Shown one piece after another: positions 36,382 through 44,936 of a stretch of 64,000 bases of DNA. Position 1 is the first letter of the stretch; each line of letters opens with the position of its first letter. Under the pieces are notes generated by a model, which searched no databases, had not been told where the DNA came from, and saw nothing but the letters and a program-made list of their open reading frames with translations. A program made the position numbers and the translations under genes. The stretch comes from Sediminibacterium salmoneum NBRC 103935 (GTDB lineage Bacteria; Bacteroidota; Bacteroidia; Chitinophagales; Chitinophagaceae): the NCBI RefSeq assembly GCF_000511175.1, contig NZ_KI866530.1, forward strand, positions 3,102,064-3,166,063. The letters are read 5' to 3'.

Positions 36382-38607
36382 TTACAATCGAATTTTGATA
36401 CCACCGTTTACCACAAAACCATCTACGGGTGCATAGATATCTTTGAAGTTGGGATTGTTTACAGTGCCGGTATAAATGGGTCCGAATTTGGATTGACGGG
36501 TATTACTGAAATTTTCGAAGTTGATAAAGAGCGAAAACTTATCCCAGATTTTTTCGGCCATTAATCCTACAATCCAGTATGGCTGTCCGGTAGTACCATC
36601 ATTTAATCTCTGCTGACTAAAGTGATAGGCTTCCAGACCAATTTTTAGTTTGCCTTCAATTTCATACATCAATACATTATTGAGTCTGTGTTTGGCAGTA
36701 AGTGGCAACCAGGCTTTGGTATTGGCAAAATGGGTGTTGGCATCGGTATAAGTGTAACCCAGAAATAATTTGAAGTCGCCATACGTCAAGCGCAGATTGG
36801 TTTCCATGCCCTTTGTGTCGAGATAACCCGTTGAATTTTCAAAAGAAGAATACCCACTGGGAGAACCCACCAATACCAACGGATTATTTAAACGCGTGTA
36901 AAAGAACAAATGATTAAAGCTGACCCCTACTTCTCCAATTCTGGTTTTGTAATTTAAATCCCAGTTAAAACCAATGGATCTTTCATTCCTGGTATTGTTA
37001 ACATTAATGGGTAGAATATTTTGAAATTGCAAACGCTCACCTTCTTCTGTAAATATGCTGGGCGTTTTATAGCCATATCCACCACCCAGGCGAGTGGTAA
37101 ATGCGGGGCTGATTTTAAACATTGCAGAAATTCTCGGTAAAAGTTCCCATCCATAGTTGTTTACATGGTCAGCACGAAGCCCAGTTTCTAACACCAATTT
37201 TTCAGAAACCGTCCAGGCATTCTGCACAAACAAACCGAAAGTGTTGAACTGATAATCTCTTTTACCAGATAAAGGTTGACCTCTTTCAGAAAGTTTGTCG
37301 GTAAGCACATTGGCACCAATAACCCAATCAGAAGATTCACTGTTGCGGTTCCAGGTAAACTCGGAGAAGGAAGATTGTTGCAGGGCATCAAACTGGTAAT
37401 TGGGAATACGAATATCTCTGTTGAAATTGCTGAAACTGTTTTTAAACTGCAGGTTCTCTTTCTCGTTCAGTTGATGGGTAATGCCAAACTGAGTAGTGAT
37501 GCGTTCGGTTTTATTTTTTTCAAAAAAATCCGTGCCGCCGTTTTTGATATAATTCATACTTCCACCAATCCTGTCTTCCGTTAAGTAGTTAACGCCAAAG
37601 TCGGCATTGGTTTTCTTACCATAAAGGAAAAGTCTGGGGTTGATGGAATACCGCTCAAATTTCGGGATGGCCGTGAATCCATTATTGGCCGGATCAAAAG
37701 GGCGGTTGCTGTTTCTGGAAGCAAAAACCGTTAGGCCAGCTTTCCCGTAGCGTTCACTGTAAAAGCCACTCAGGTCTAATCCCCCCGCAGAAGTGGCATT
37801 GGCTAAAAAGCTCAATTCTTTTTTCTCGGTAGGCGTTTTAGAAACCAAGTTCACCAATCCGGCAATGGCACCACCTCCGTAGAGGGTAGAGGCAGCACCT
37901 TTAATTACTTCCACCTGTTTTAAATCGAGGGGAGCAATCTGAAGAATGGATAAGCCGCCAGAGAAACCAGCGTACAAAGGATATCCATCGCGAAGAATTT
38001 GTGTGTAACGACCGTCTAAACCCTGAATACGGATGCCTGCATTATAAGAAGTAGCCGAAGTCTGCTGGGTTTGAATACCGGTACTTTCATTTAACAACAT
38101 TCTTATATCGCCCGGTTTCATATTGCCTTTCTCCACCAATTCCTCTCCGGAAATCACTTCCACACGGGTAGGGATATTGGCAATGGTACGGCTGATACGC
38201 GTAGCTTTCACAATTACTTCTTCCATTTCGTGTTCGTGCTCGTCACCATGTTCGTCTCCGTGTTCATCTTTATGCTCGCCCTCTTCCTTTTTCCCTTTTT
38301 TTGCAAGCGCAGTAAGTAATACTTCTAACTTAGTCGGCTCAGCAAGTGGAACCTGCACTTCTATTTCTTTAGCGGCAAAACCAATATAAGTAATCCGGAC
38401 AGAATATTTACCAGCAGGAATATTTTTAAACAGGGCAATACCATTGCTATCGGCAATGACTGTTTTATTGAGTTGCTCAAGCAGGGCAGTAGCGCCAGCC
38501 AAAACAGATTTGTCTTCTTTGTTTTTAACAGACAGTTCAATGGAATGCTGGGCATAACCATAAAAAGCAGAAAGTAGTATCGCAAATAGTAAGGCAGTCT
38601 TCTTCAT
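36382..38607 (-). CDS. TonB-dependent receptor with His/Asp/Glu-rich linker
   Basis: A receptor of about 741 residues. Signal peptide ALLFAILLSAFYGYAQ, then a carboxypeptidase-like domain (ATALLEQLNKTVIADSNG, GKYSVRITYIGF). Between this and the plug is an unusual run of about 25 residues made almost only of Lys, Glu, His, Asp and Gly, with repeated HGDEHGDEHEHE. The plug follows (VIVKATRISRTIANIPTRVEV, LDGRYTQILRDGYPLY, VEVIKGAASTLYGGGAIAGLVNLVSK) and then the barrel. The His-rich linker suggests a metal cation or metal chelate as substrate, or metal sensing, which is inference. ATG 38607 is preferred over a TTG at 38616. It stands alone. Confidence 0.88.
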   Translation of the reverse strand: MKKTALLFAILLSAFYGYAQHSIELSVKNKEDKSVLAGATALLEQLNKTVIADSNGIALFKNIPAGKYSVRITYIGFAAKEIEVQVPLAEPTKLEVLLTALAKKGKKEEGEHKDEHGDEHGDEHEHEMEEVIVKATRISRTIANIPTRVEVISGEELVEKGNMKPGDIRMLLNESTGIQTQQTSATSYNAGIRIQGLDGRYTQILRDGYPLYAGFSGGLSILQIAPLDLKQVEVIKGAASTLYGGGAIAGLVNLVSKTPTEKKELSFLANATSAGGLDLSGFYSERYGKAGLTVFASRNSNRPFDPANNGFTAIPKFERYSINPRLFLYGKKTNADFGVNYLTEDRIGGSMNYIKNGGTDFFEKNKTERITTQFGITHQLNEKENLQFKNSFSNFNRDIRIPNYQFDALQQSSFSEFTWNRNSESSDWVIGANVLTDKLSERGQPLSGKRDYQFNTFGLFVQNAWTVSEKLVLETGLRADHVNNYGWELLPRISAMFKISPAFTTRLGGGYGYKTPSIFTEEGERLQFQNILPINVNNTRNERSIGFNWDLNYKTRIGEVGVSFNHLFFYTRLNNPLVLVGSPSGYSSFENSTGYLDTKGMETNLRLTYGDFKLFLGYTYTDANTHFANTKAWLPLTAKHRLNNVLMYEIEGKLKIGLEAYHFSQQRLNDGTTGQPYWIVGLMAEKIWDKFSLFINFENFSNTRQSKFGPIYTGTVNNPNFKDIYAPVDGFVVNGGIKIRL

Positions 38608-38631
38608 AGGATTCAAAACTAGGGAAACATT

Positions 38632-39075
38632 TTATTCGCCTAGTTTTTTTATAAAGCAGACAATTCTATTGGTTTCTTCAAATCCAACCTTGTGATGAAA
38701 TTGAATGCTATTAGCATTTGTTATTGCAGTGTCGGATGCCAGTGTATAGCAATGCTTGCTAATAGCCCATTCCTCTGCTGATTTTAATAAGGCTTCTGCA
38801 ATCCCTTTTTTCCGGAAAGCAGGCTTCACATATATCGCTTCTACATATGCGGTAGGTGACACTTCCGATCCCTCTACATAATCGGATCTCAGGGTTAAAT
38901 GAATGAACCCGATATACTGGTTTTCTTCCTTCGCTAAAAAACATATCTCTGTTGAAGACCCAATGCTTTTTTCAAATACTTGGTATTCCTCCTCGTAATC
39001 CGTTTCGGGAAACATTTCCACGAAAAGACTGGTGAGTTCTTTTAGGTTGCTCTTATTTATCGGTTCAATAAGCAT
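38632..39075 (-). CDS. GNAT acetyltransferase resembling aminoglycoside 6'-N-acetyltransferases
   Basis: A 147-residue GNAT-fold enzyme. The acetyl-CoA loop is VKPAFRKKGIAEALL. Family-level features of AAC(6')-I enzymes are visible: RSDYVEGSEVSPTAYVEAIYV resembles the substrate-side stretch with ETSPVGFLEGIYV, and LASDTAITNANSIQFHHKVGF matches the ASDA...MH..LGF segment, ending with a VxFxKK tail. It may modify aminoglycosides or an endogenous amine. It is cytoplasmic. It opens an AT-rich accessory patch, 24 bp downstream of the TonB receptor start. Resistance activity is inferred, not shown. Confidence 0.8.
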   Translation of the reverse strand: MLIEPINKSNLKELTSLFVEMFPETDYEEEYQVFEKSIGSSTEICFLAKEENQYIGFIHLTLRSDYVEGSEVSPTAYVEAIYVKPAFRKKGIAEALLKSAEEWAISKHCYTLASDTAITNANSIQFHHKVGFEETNRIVCFIKKLGE

Positions 39076-39211
39076 AGAATATGGACATTATTTTTTTTCT
39101 CTAGGTTATGAGAATCAAGCTTTATGATTGGATTAAATTTATTCTAAATACTTGTTCTGATTCAGTACAGATAACGAATACCCAGTAATTAAATGTATGA
39201 TACGAATTTAC

Positions 39212-39793
39212 TCAGGAGTTTAGTCTCTCTAAAGTCTGATTATAATTCTTTAATTCCCTATTTAAGCTGCGTACAGTTATTCCTAAATATTCTGCTAGAT
39301 CGCTCTTTTTAAACTTTACTTTTTGGTCCTCCAACAAATAAAGGAGATTTTTTAAAGAAGTTTGTAAGGTATTGAGTTGTTGGCTAGAGGCTCTTGTTGC
39401 GGTTTTTTGTAATCTTCTTGCAAGTTCTACCATTAATAAATGGTTGAAATTCGGATCATTTAGTAGCTCCTTCCTGAAAAAGTCAATTTCGATTTTATAC
39501 AATTCACAATCGGTTAATGATTTGATGGTTGCAAGATTTTTACATTTCAACAATGTTTCTATTTCACCCATAATTTCACCTATACCTAAAAATTCTAAGG
39601 TATATGATTTGCTATTTTCCTCTGAAATAGTACATTTCATGATACCCTCTTTTAGTACATAAATGAATTTACTATACTTGCCTTGTTCAATTATGTTTTT
39701 ATTCTTTTTAATAGAAACTAGTTGGATGAATTCTTGATGACTTTCACCAAGCGAATCAAAAAAATCAAGAATTTTTGTATTTGTAAGTATCAT
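39212..39793 (-). CDS. Crp/Fnr-family transcription regulator
   Basis: A 193-residue regulator. Residues 1-115 form a cyclic-nucleotide-binding-type beta-roll (IIEQGKYSKFIYVLKEGIMK, LGIGEIMGEI). A connecting helix (MVELARRLQKTATRA) leads to a short C-terminal winged helix (FKKSDLAEYLGITVRSLNRELKNY). The phosphate-binding RxS of true Crp proteins is not evident, so the ligand is unknown. It is divergent from the secreted adenosine deaminase gene with a 63-bp gap, which makes that gene a likely target. Base composition is AT-rich relative to the core genes. Confidence 0.88.
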   Translation of the reverse strand: MILTNTKILDFFDSLGESHQEFIQLVSIKKNKNIIEQGKYSKFIYVLKEGIMKCTISEENSKSYTLEFLGIGEIMGEIETLLKCKNLATIKSLTDCELYKIEIDFFRKELLNDPNFNHLLMVELARRLQKTATRASSQQLNTLQTSLKNLLYLLEDQKVKFKKSDLAEYLGITVRSLNRELKNYNQTLERLNS

Positions 39794-39856
39794 AGGACAA
39801 ATGTCCTATTTATTTCAAAACTTTACGAATAGCTTTGTTTTTTAGATAATTCACAT

Positions 39857-40897
39857 ATGAAGCATTTACTAATTATTATTCTGATGTGTACTGTAAATAA
39901 AGCATTTACTCAAAATCCTTTTGCAAAACTTCCAAAAGTAGAATTGCACTTGCATTTAGACTGTTCCTTGAGCTATGAATGTGTTAAGCAATTAAAGCCA
40001 ACTATTACTGAAGAGGAGTACAATGAATCATTTATAGCTCCCCCAAAGTGTACAGATCTTGCCGATTATATTACAAGAGCAATCAAGGGCTTTGAATTGA
40101 TGCAGACAAAAGAACAATTAAGAATAGTTACATTGGACTTGTTCAAACAGTTAAAAGAAGATAATGTAGTATATGCGGAAATTAGATTCGCACCGTTACA
40201 GCATACAATGAAAGGGTTAATGCCAACTGAAATTGTAGCAACAGTTAATGATGCTACCGAAGAAGGGATTAAAAAATATGGAATTGAAGCAGGAATAATT
40301 TTATGTACACTAAGGCATTACAGTGAAGCCCAAAGTATGGAGACTGCTGAGTTAGTGAAAAAGTTTAAAGGGACTCATGTAGTTGGTTTTGATATTGCAG
40401 CAGATGAAGCTGGGTTTCCGATTAATAATCATATCAAAGCATTTGAGTTTGCTAATCAACATAAAATACCATGCACAGCACATGCCGGAGAAGCAAAGGG
40501 TGCAGAAAGCGTATGGGAAACATTGAAATTTTTTAAACCGAAAAGGATTGGGCACGGTGTCAGAAGTGCAGAAGACATCAATCTTTTGAATTATTTAAGA
40601 AAGAATGAAATTCATCTTGAAATTTGCCCTACAAGCAATGTTCAAACGAATGTGGTAGATAAAATTGAAAATCATCCTATTGAAAAAATATACAATCACG
40701 GAGTTTCAATGAGTGTGAATACAGATGCAAGAACAATTTCAAATGTTACACTAAGCTCAGAATATCAATTATTAAACCAAAAATTCAAATGGGATGTAGC
40801 GCATTTTAAGAAATGTAACTTAGCAGCAGTCAAACATTCATTTTGTTCTGAAGCAGTTAAGAAAAAGATTTCCCTTTTAATTAACTCATCATATTAG
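39857..40897 (+). CDS. Secreted adenosine/adenine deaminase-family protein
   Basis: A 346-residue amidohydrolase that would deaminate adenosine to inosine. Metal and catalytic motifs appear in order: KVELHLHLDCS, HAGEAKGAESV (catalytic Glu), RIGHGVRS and SVNTDARTI (the usual SLNTDDP varies here). A signal peptide (HLLIIILMCTVNKAFTQ) precedes the domain; most bacterial adenosine deaminases are cytoplasmic, so an exported form is noteworthy. It may salvage or neutralise extracellular adenosine. Divergent from the Crp/Fnr gene. The 294-bp gap after it contains only palindromic repeats. Confidence 0.88.
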   Translation: MKHLLIIILMCTVNKAFTQNPFAKLPKVELHLHLDCSLSYECVKQLKPTITEEEYNESFIAPPKCTDLADYITRAIKGFELMQTKEQLRIVTLDLFKQLKEDNVVYAEIRFAPLQHTMKGLMPTEIVATVNDATEEGIKKYGIEAGIILCTLRHYSEAQSMETAELVKKFKGTHVVGFDIAADEAGFPINNHIKAFEFANQHKIPCTAHAGEAKGAESVWETLKFFKPKRIGHGVRSAEDINLLNYLRKNEIHLEICPTSNVQTNVVDKIENHPIEKIYNHGVSMSVNTDARTISNVTLSSEYQLLNQKFKWDVAHFKKCNLAAVKHSFCSEAVKKKISLLINSSY

Positions 40898-40965
40898 TTT
40901 AAAAATTCGATCGAGCATTTCTGAATTACCGAAAGGGAAGCGACAAAGCATTAATAATTGATTAG

Positions 40966-41179
40966 GGGAGTTTCAAATAATTTGTGAACGAACTTAGCTA
41001 TTGGATTTATAGATAAAAGATGGTTTCAAAAAATTTGCGAAAGAGCATTTCTGAATTGCTGAAAAGATAAATAAACATGGATTGATAATATATAATGAAG
41101 CAATTCAGGGCAGCGAGTGAGCAAATTTTTGAAACAGCTCTATTAAAAAGCAGCTAGTGATCAAATTATTTGAACTCCC
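40966..41179. repeat. Outer inverted repeat enclosing repeat copy 2
   Basis: GGGAGTTTCAAATAATTTG at 40966-40984 faces CAAATTATTTGAACTCCC at 41162-41179; the arms match except for one deleted base. The pair brackets the element at 41023-41135. A fragment GAGCATTTCTGAATT (40913-40927) repeats a piece of the inner element (41043-41057), so an older, partly decayed copy probably lies beneath. Confidence 0.65.
41023..41135. repeat. Palindromic repeat element, copy 2 (inverted relative to copy 1)
   Basis: About 113 bp bounded by GTTTCAAAAAATTTG and CAAATTTTTGAAAC. Its reverse complement matches 33484-33596, including CGCTGCCCTGAATTGCTTCATTA and TTTCAGCAATTCAGAAATG. It is non-coding, and lies between the deaminase gene and radC. 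Confidence 0.8.
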
Positions 41180-41191
41180 TTATAATTTAAT

Positions 41192-41881
41192 CTAAAGCAT
41201 CCCCTCGTCCGCAAAGCTGAAATATCCTTCATGACTCACAATAATATGATCCGTCACCAAAATGTCTAAAAAAGAAGCCGCATTTTTAATTTTTTTGGTC
41301 AGCATTTCGTCCGCATGACTGGGTTTCAGGTTGCCGCTGGGGTGGTTATGACATAGAATAATTCCGGTGGCATTGCGCTCCAACGCCTTCTTTAAAATGA
41401 TGCGCGGGTCGGCCACTGTACCGGTGATGCCCCCTTCGCTCACAATTTCAAAATGAATGATGCGATTGGCGCGGTTCAGTAATAAAATGGCGAAAACTTC
41501 TCTTTGTAAAAATTGAAGGGTATTCTGCAAATAGCCGGCAACGTCTTTGCTGCTGCTCACCTGTTTTTGTTGGATGGGATCTGCCTGGCGGCGGATGCCC
41601 AGTTCAAGGGAAGCCGCAATGGCAATGGCTTTGGCCTCGCCCAGGCCCTTTATTTTCAGGTTAACCATGTCTTTCACACTCATAGCAGCGAGTTTCTGTA
41701 AACTGTTTTCACTGGCCATTAATAAGTGTTTGGCAATGTCGTTGGCACTGAGGAATGCATTCCCGTTATTAATTAAAATGGTCAGAAGTTCGGCATTGGA
41801 AAGGGCCGAAGAACCGCGCTGCATCAGCTTCTTGCGGGGTTGATCATCCACCGCCCAATCTTTAATAGAAAATTTCCTCAT
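41192..41881 (-). CDS. radC: RadC/UPF0758 JAMM-motif protein
   Basis: A 229-residue protein of the RadC family. The N-terminal helix-hairpin-helix part holds SNAELLTILINNG and LKIKGLGEAKAIAI. The C-terminal JAB/MPN domain has the metal motif HNHPSGNLKPSHAD, a few residues after the GIILCHNH strand, and DILVTDHIIV with EGYFSF near the end. The family name reflects an old repair assignment that was later withdrawn, and its function remains uncertain. It marks the return to core-genome composition. Single gene, divergent from prs. Confidence 0.93.
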   Translation of the reverse strand: MRKFSIKDWAVDDQPRKKLMQRGSSALSNAELLTILINNGNAFLSANDIAKHLLMASENSLQKLAAMSVKDMVNLKIKGLGEAKAIAIAASLELGIRRQADPIQQKQVSSSKDVAGYLQNTLQFLQREVFAILLLNRANRIIHFEIVSEGGITGTVADPRIILKKALERNATGIILCHNHPSGNLKPSHADEMLTKKIKNAASFLDILVTDHIIVSHEGYFSFADEGML

Positions 41882-41929
41882 AATATAAACATTGCTTAAA
41901 TCAAAATACGAAAACCATTCTTATTTAAA

Positions 41930-41937
41930 TACCTTTG
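41930..41937 (+). promoter_or_regulatory. prs -7 promoter box
   Basis: TACCTTTG, an exact TAnnTTTG match, 18 nt before the prs ATG at 41956. Confidence 0.6.
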
Positions 41938-41955
41938 CGCCTTACCCACAATCAT

Positions 41956-42909
41956 ATGAATCCTTCTGTTAAAATTTTTTCTGGTACAGGATCGCAGAAA
42001 TTGGCCGAGAAAATTGCCCAGCGTTTTGGAGCCTCCATTGGTAAAATCAATATCCAGAAATTCAGCGACGGCGAGTTTCAGCCCGTTTTCTTAGAGAGTA
42101 TCCGCGGTGATTATGTTTTTTTAGTGCAAAGCACGTATGCTCCCACCGACAACTTAATGGAGCTGTTGTTAATGATAGACGCGGCTAAAAGAGCCAGTGC
42201 CTACAAGGTAATTGCGGTAATTCCGTATTACGGATTTGCCCGTCAGGACCGTAAAGACAAGCCCAGGGTAGCCATTGGCGCTAAGTTAATTGCCACATTG
42301 CTGGAAGCTGCGGGTGCAGACCGTGTAATCACCATGGACTTACACGCCGCCCAGATCCAGGGATTCTTTGATGTTCCCGTGGACCACCTGGACAGTTCAG
42401 CGATATTTATCCCCTATATAGAACAATTGAAGCTGGAAAATTTGGCATTTGCCGCACCGGACGTAGGTAGTACCAACCGGGTGCGTGAAGTAGCCAGCTA
42501 TTTCAATGCAGAAATGGTGATTTGCGACAAACACCGCAAAAGAGCCAATGAAATCGCCAGTATGGTGGTAATTGGTGACGTAACAGGTAAAGACATTGTA
42601 TTGGTAGATGATATCTGCGATACAGGCGGAACCCTTGCCAAAGCAGCAGCTTTGCTAAAGGAAAAGGGAGCCAGAAGCGTAAGAGCCCTGATTACCCACC
42701 CAGTATTAAGTGGAAAAGCCTACGAAAATATAGAAAATAGCGTTTTGGAAGAGCTGGTGGTATGTGATACCATTCCGTTGAAGCAGGAGTCGAGCAAAAT
42801 AAAAGTCATTTCCGTGGCTGATTTGTTCGCTATTGCCATCCGGAATGCCTATGAAAACAAGAGCATAACCAGTCTTTTCATACATTCTCAGTTAAAAAAC
42901 CGCAGATAA
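41956..42909 (+). CDS. prs: Ribose-phosphate pyrophosphokinase
   Basis: Makes PRPP from ribose 5-phosphate and ATP for nucleotide, histidine and NAD synthesis. Signatures: GTGSQKLAEKIA, KFSDGEFQP, YGFARQDRKDKPR (ATP-binding flexible region), MDLHAAQIQGFFDVPVD, and the PRPP-binding loop VLVDDICDTGGTL. The ATG at 41956 gives 317 residues, the family length; the reading from 41935 begins before the normal N-terminus. It is followed by rplY, which has its own promoter box; prs-rplY-pth is a familiar neighbourhood. Confidence 0.97.
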   Translation: MNPSVKIFSGTGSQKLAEKIAQRFGASIGKINIQKFSDGEFQPVFLESIRGDYVFLVQSTYAPTDNLMELLLMIDAAKRASAYKVIAVIPYYGFARQDRKDKPRVAIGAKLIATLLEAAGADRVITMDLHAAQIQGFFDVPVDHLDSSAIFIPYIEQLKLENLAFAAPDVGSTNRVREVASYFNAEMVICDKHRKRANEIASMVVIGDVTGKDIVLVDDICDTGGTLAKAAALLKEKGARSVRALITHPVLSGKAYENIENSVLEELVVCDTIPLKQESSKIKVISVADLFAIAIRNAYENKSITSLFIHSQLKNRR

Positions 42910-42922
42910 CAGGGATTTTCCT

Positions 42923-42930
42923 TACTTTTG
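42923..42930 (+). promoter_or_regulatory. rplY -7 promoter box
   Basis: TACTTTTG matches TAnnTTTG and lies 19 nt before the rplY ATG, within the 40-bp prs-rplY gap. Confidence 0.6.
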
Positions 42931-42949
42931 CCGTCCAAAATTTTAAAAC

Positions 42950-43540
42950 ATGAATACAATTACAATCGAAGGTGTTCTGAGGACCGAACATGGCAAAAAA
43001 GCCGCCCGCCAGATTCGCTCTCAGGAAAATGTGCCGGGTGTAATTTACGGGGGTGCCGAGGAGATTAATTTCTATGCTCCGGCTAAGGCTTTCAAGCCAT
43101 TAGTGTACACTGGTGAATTTCAGTTGGCAGAAGTTTCTGTAGGTGGAAAAAAATACAAATGTATTTTGAAAGACTTACAGTTCGACAAAGTAACCGATAG
43201 CCTACTACACGTAGACTTATTGGAGCTAGTAGATAACAAAAAAGTAATCGCTACATTACCTTTAAAGTTCACTGGTACTTCAGTGGGTGTAAAGAGTGGT
43301 GGTAAGTTGGTAACCAAAATGAAGTCTTTAAAAATTAAAGCACTTCCTAAGGATCTAACTTCTGCAATTGAAGTAGATATTACCAACCTTGAGTTAAACG
43401 GAAATATCCGTGTTGAAGACGTGAAAGCGGCTAACATGGAAATCTTGAACTCTCCACGTATTCCAATTGCTTCTGTAGTAATGACTCGTCAGTTAAAGCA
43501 AGAAGAAGCTTCTGCAGCAAAAGACGAAAAGAAGAAATAA
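42950..43540 (+). CDS. rplY: 50S ribosomal protein L25 (CTC form)
   Basis: A 196-residue 5S-rRNA-binding protein of the long Ctc type: an N-terminal L25 domain (ITIEGVLRTEHGKKAARQIR, NVPGVIYGG) and a C-terminal beta domain (VDLLELVDNKKVIATLPLKFTG-type sequence, then IRVEDVKAANMEIL). A lysine-rich tail (KDEKKK) ends the protein. It is followed by a strong terminator. Confidence 0.95.
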   Translation: MNTITIEGVLRTEHGKKAARQIRSQENVPGVIYGGAEEINFYAPAKAFKPLVYTGEFQLAEVSVGGKKYKCILKDLQFDKVTDSLLHVDLLELVDNKKVIATLPLKFTGTSVGVKSGGKLVTKMKSLKIKALPKDLTSAIEVDITNLELNGNIRVEDVKAANMEILNSPRIPIASVVMTRQLKQEEASAAKDEKKK

Positions 43541-43561
43541 TTACAACTTCTTATACAAGAG

Positions 43562-43588
43562 AATCCCGGTTGTTATACAATCGGGATT
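43562..43588 (+). terminator. Terminator after rplY
   Basis: AATCCCG/CGGGATT extended by a G-T wobble and TTG/CAA around TTATA, followed by a run of T. Lies just before the 3' end of the convergent histidine kinase gene. Confidence 0.88.
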
Positions 43589-43591
43589 TTT

Positions 43592-44869
43592 TTATGGCTG
43601 ATACAATGGGATATTAATAAAGAAAGTACTACCGATTCCCTGCTCGCTGATGGCCCAGATTTCTCCTTTGTTCTTGTCTAAAAACTCCTTGCACAATTTC
43701 AATCCCAAGCCCGTACCTCTTTCCTTATCGGTACCATGGGTTGAAATAATTTCTTCCGCAGTAAACAGGGAATCCAATTGTTTCTGGGGCATTCCCATAC
43801 CCGTATCCCGAACCGAAATGGTTAACTCTTTATTATTACGGGAATGGTTAATTACAATGCTGTGTTTCTTTTTGCTGAACTTGATGGCGTTCGATAAAAG
43901 ATTGCGAACAACCACTTTCAGGTGGTCGGGATCCATCCAAACCAAATCGTCAAAAGCTTCAAACTGAATCTGCAAATCCTTGGCCAACCACTGTTGTTTC
44001 AGCAGCTCAATTACTTCTTTAATAATGATGGAAGCATTCACGGCCTGGGGCTTGGTAACAATACCGTTCAGCTGACTCTGGCTCCAGGTAAGCAGGTTGT
44101 TCATATTGTCCTGCAGCTGATCGATCTGTTTGGTAAAATGATGAGACAGTTCGTGGAATTCTTCTTTGGAAATAAAGTCGCGATTTACCAGATCGAGTGT
44201 GCTTTTAATTTGCGCAATAGGAGAGCGCAGATCATGGGCAATAATAGAAAATAATTTTTCCTTGGTTTTATTCAGGGCTTCCAGTTCGTCGTTTTTCTGT
44301 TGGATAGCACGCTGACTATTCAATTGCTCAAACTTGAAATATTGAAGGGCAATTACAAAAGACAGTAGTCCGCAACACACATTAAAAATAACCCTTCCGT
44401 TCGATACTGTCTCGTAAATGGGTGGATTGAATGACTCGTATTTAACCCACACATAACAAATAACATTAACAGTAGTAATGAAAACGATAAAACGCTTTTC
44501 GGAATAATAAATAATGGTAACAATCAGGTTAACCAGCAACAATATTTCATTACCGTTTCTAAACAATAAACTCTGGGTAGTGAAAATAGAGGAAGTAACC
44601 ACCACTACTATAAAACGGGCCAGGTGCAATTGCCGTCTCGACTGAATAATCAGGATCAGGGTACCCCCCACAAAAAGGGTGAAATTCATTACCGCCAGCA
44701 GGTGAAGTCCGTCGAGCGCATTTACTATAGAAAAATAAAGAAACAGCGGAAGTCCAATACCGATAACCAGATTGGTCACCTGGGTTTTTTTCTTTTCCAG
44801 AAAAGGCAAATCATCGGTAACGCCAATATTGGCTAAAGCATTCCAGCCTTTCAGGATAAAGGAAATCAC
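43592..44869 (-). CDS. Membrane sensor histidine kinase
   Basis: A 425-residue kinase. About six membrane helices fill residues 25-185, without an evident periplasmic sensor domain. A coiled-coil linker leads to the dimerisation domain with the phospho-accepting His in FSIIAHDLRSPIAQIKS. The catalytic ATPase domain has the N box VVVRNLLSNAIKFSKK, G1 VRDTGMGMP and G2 GTGLGLKLCKEF. No response regulator gene is adjacent, so it is an orphan whose partner is elsewhere. It is divergent from pth. Confidence 0.93.
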   Translation of the reverse strand: MISFILKGWNALANIGVTDDLPFLEKKKTQVTNLVIGIGLPLFLYFSIVNALDGLHLLAVMNFTLFVGGTLILIIQSRRQLHLARFIVVVVTSSIFTTQSLLFRNGNEILLLVNLIVTIIYYSEKRFIVFITTVNVICYVWVKYESFNPPIYETVSNGRVIFNVCCGLLSFVIALQYFKFEQLNSQRAIQQKNDELEALNKTKEKLFSIIAHDLRSPIAQIKSTLDLVNRDFISKEEFHELSHHFTKQIDQLQDNMNNLLTWSQSQLNGIVTKPQAVNASIIIKEVIELLKQQWLAKDLQIQFEAFDDLVWMDPDHLKVVVRNLLSNAIKFSKKKHSIVINHSRNNKELTISVRDTGMGMPQKQLDSLFTAEEIISTHGTDKERGTGLGLKLCKEFLDKNKGEIWAISEQGIGSTFFINIPLYQP

Positions 44870-44922
44870 GGTTCAAACAGTTTATTAATAGTGTAAATAT
44901 AACATTATCTGTTCACAGCCGT

Positions 44923-44930
44923 TATTTTTG
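44923..44930 (+). promoter_or_regulatory. pth -7 promoter box
   Basis: TATTTTTG, an exact TAnnTTTG match ending 6 nt before the pth ATG. A leaderless or very short-leader message is predicted. Confidence 0.55.
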
Positions 44931-44936
44931 CAGACC

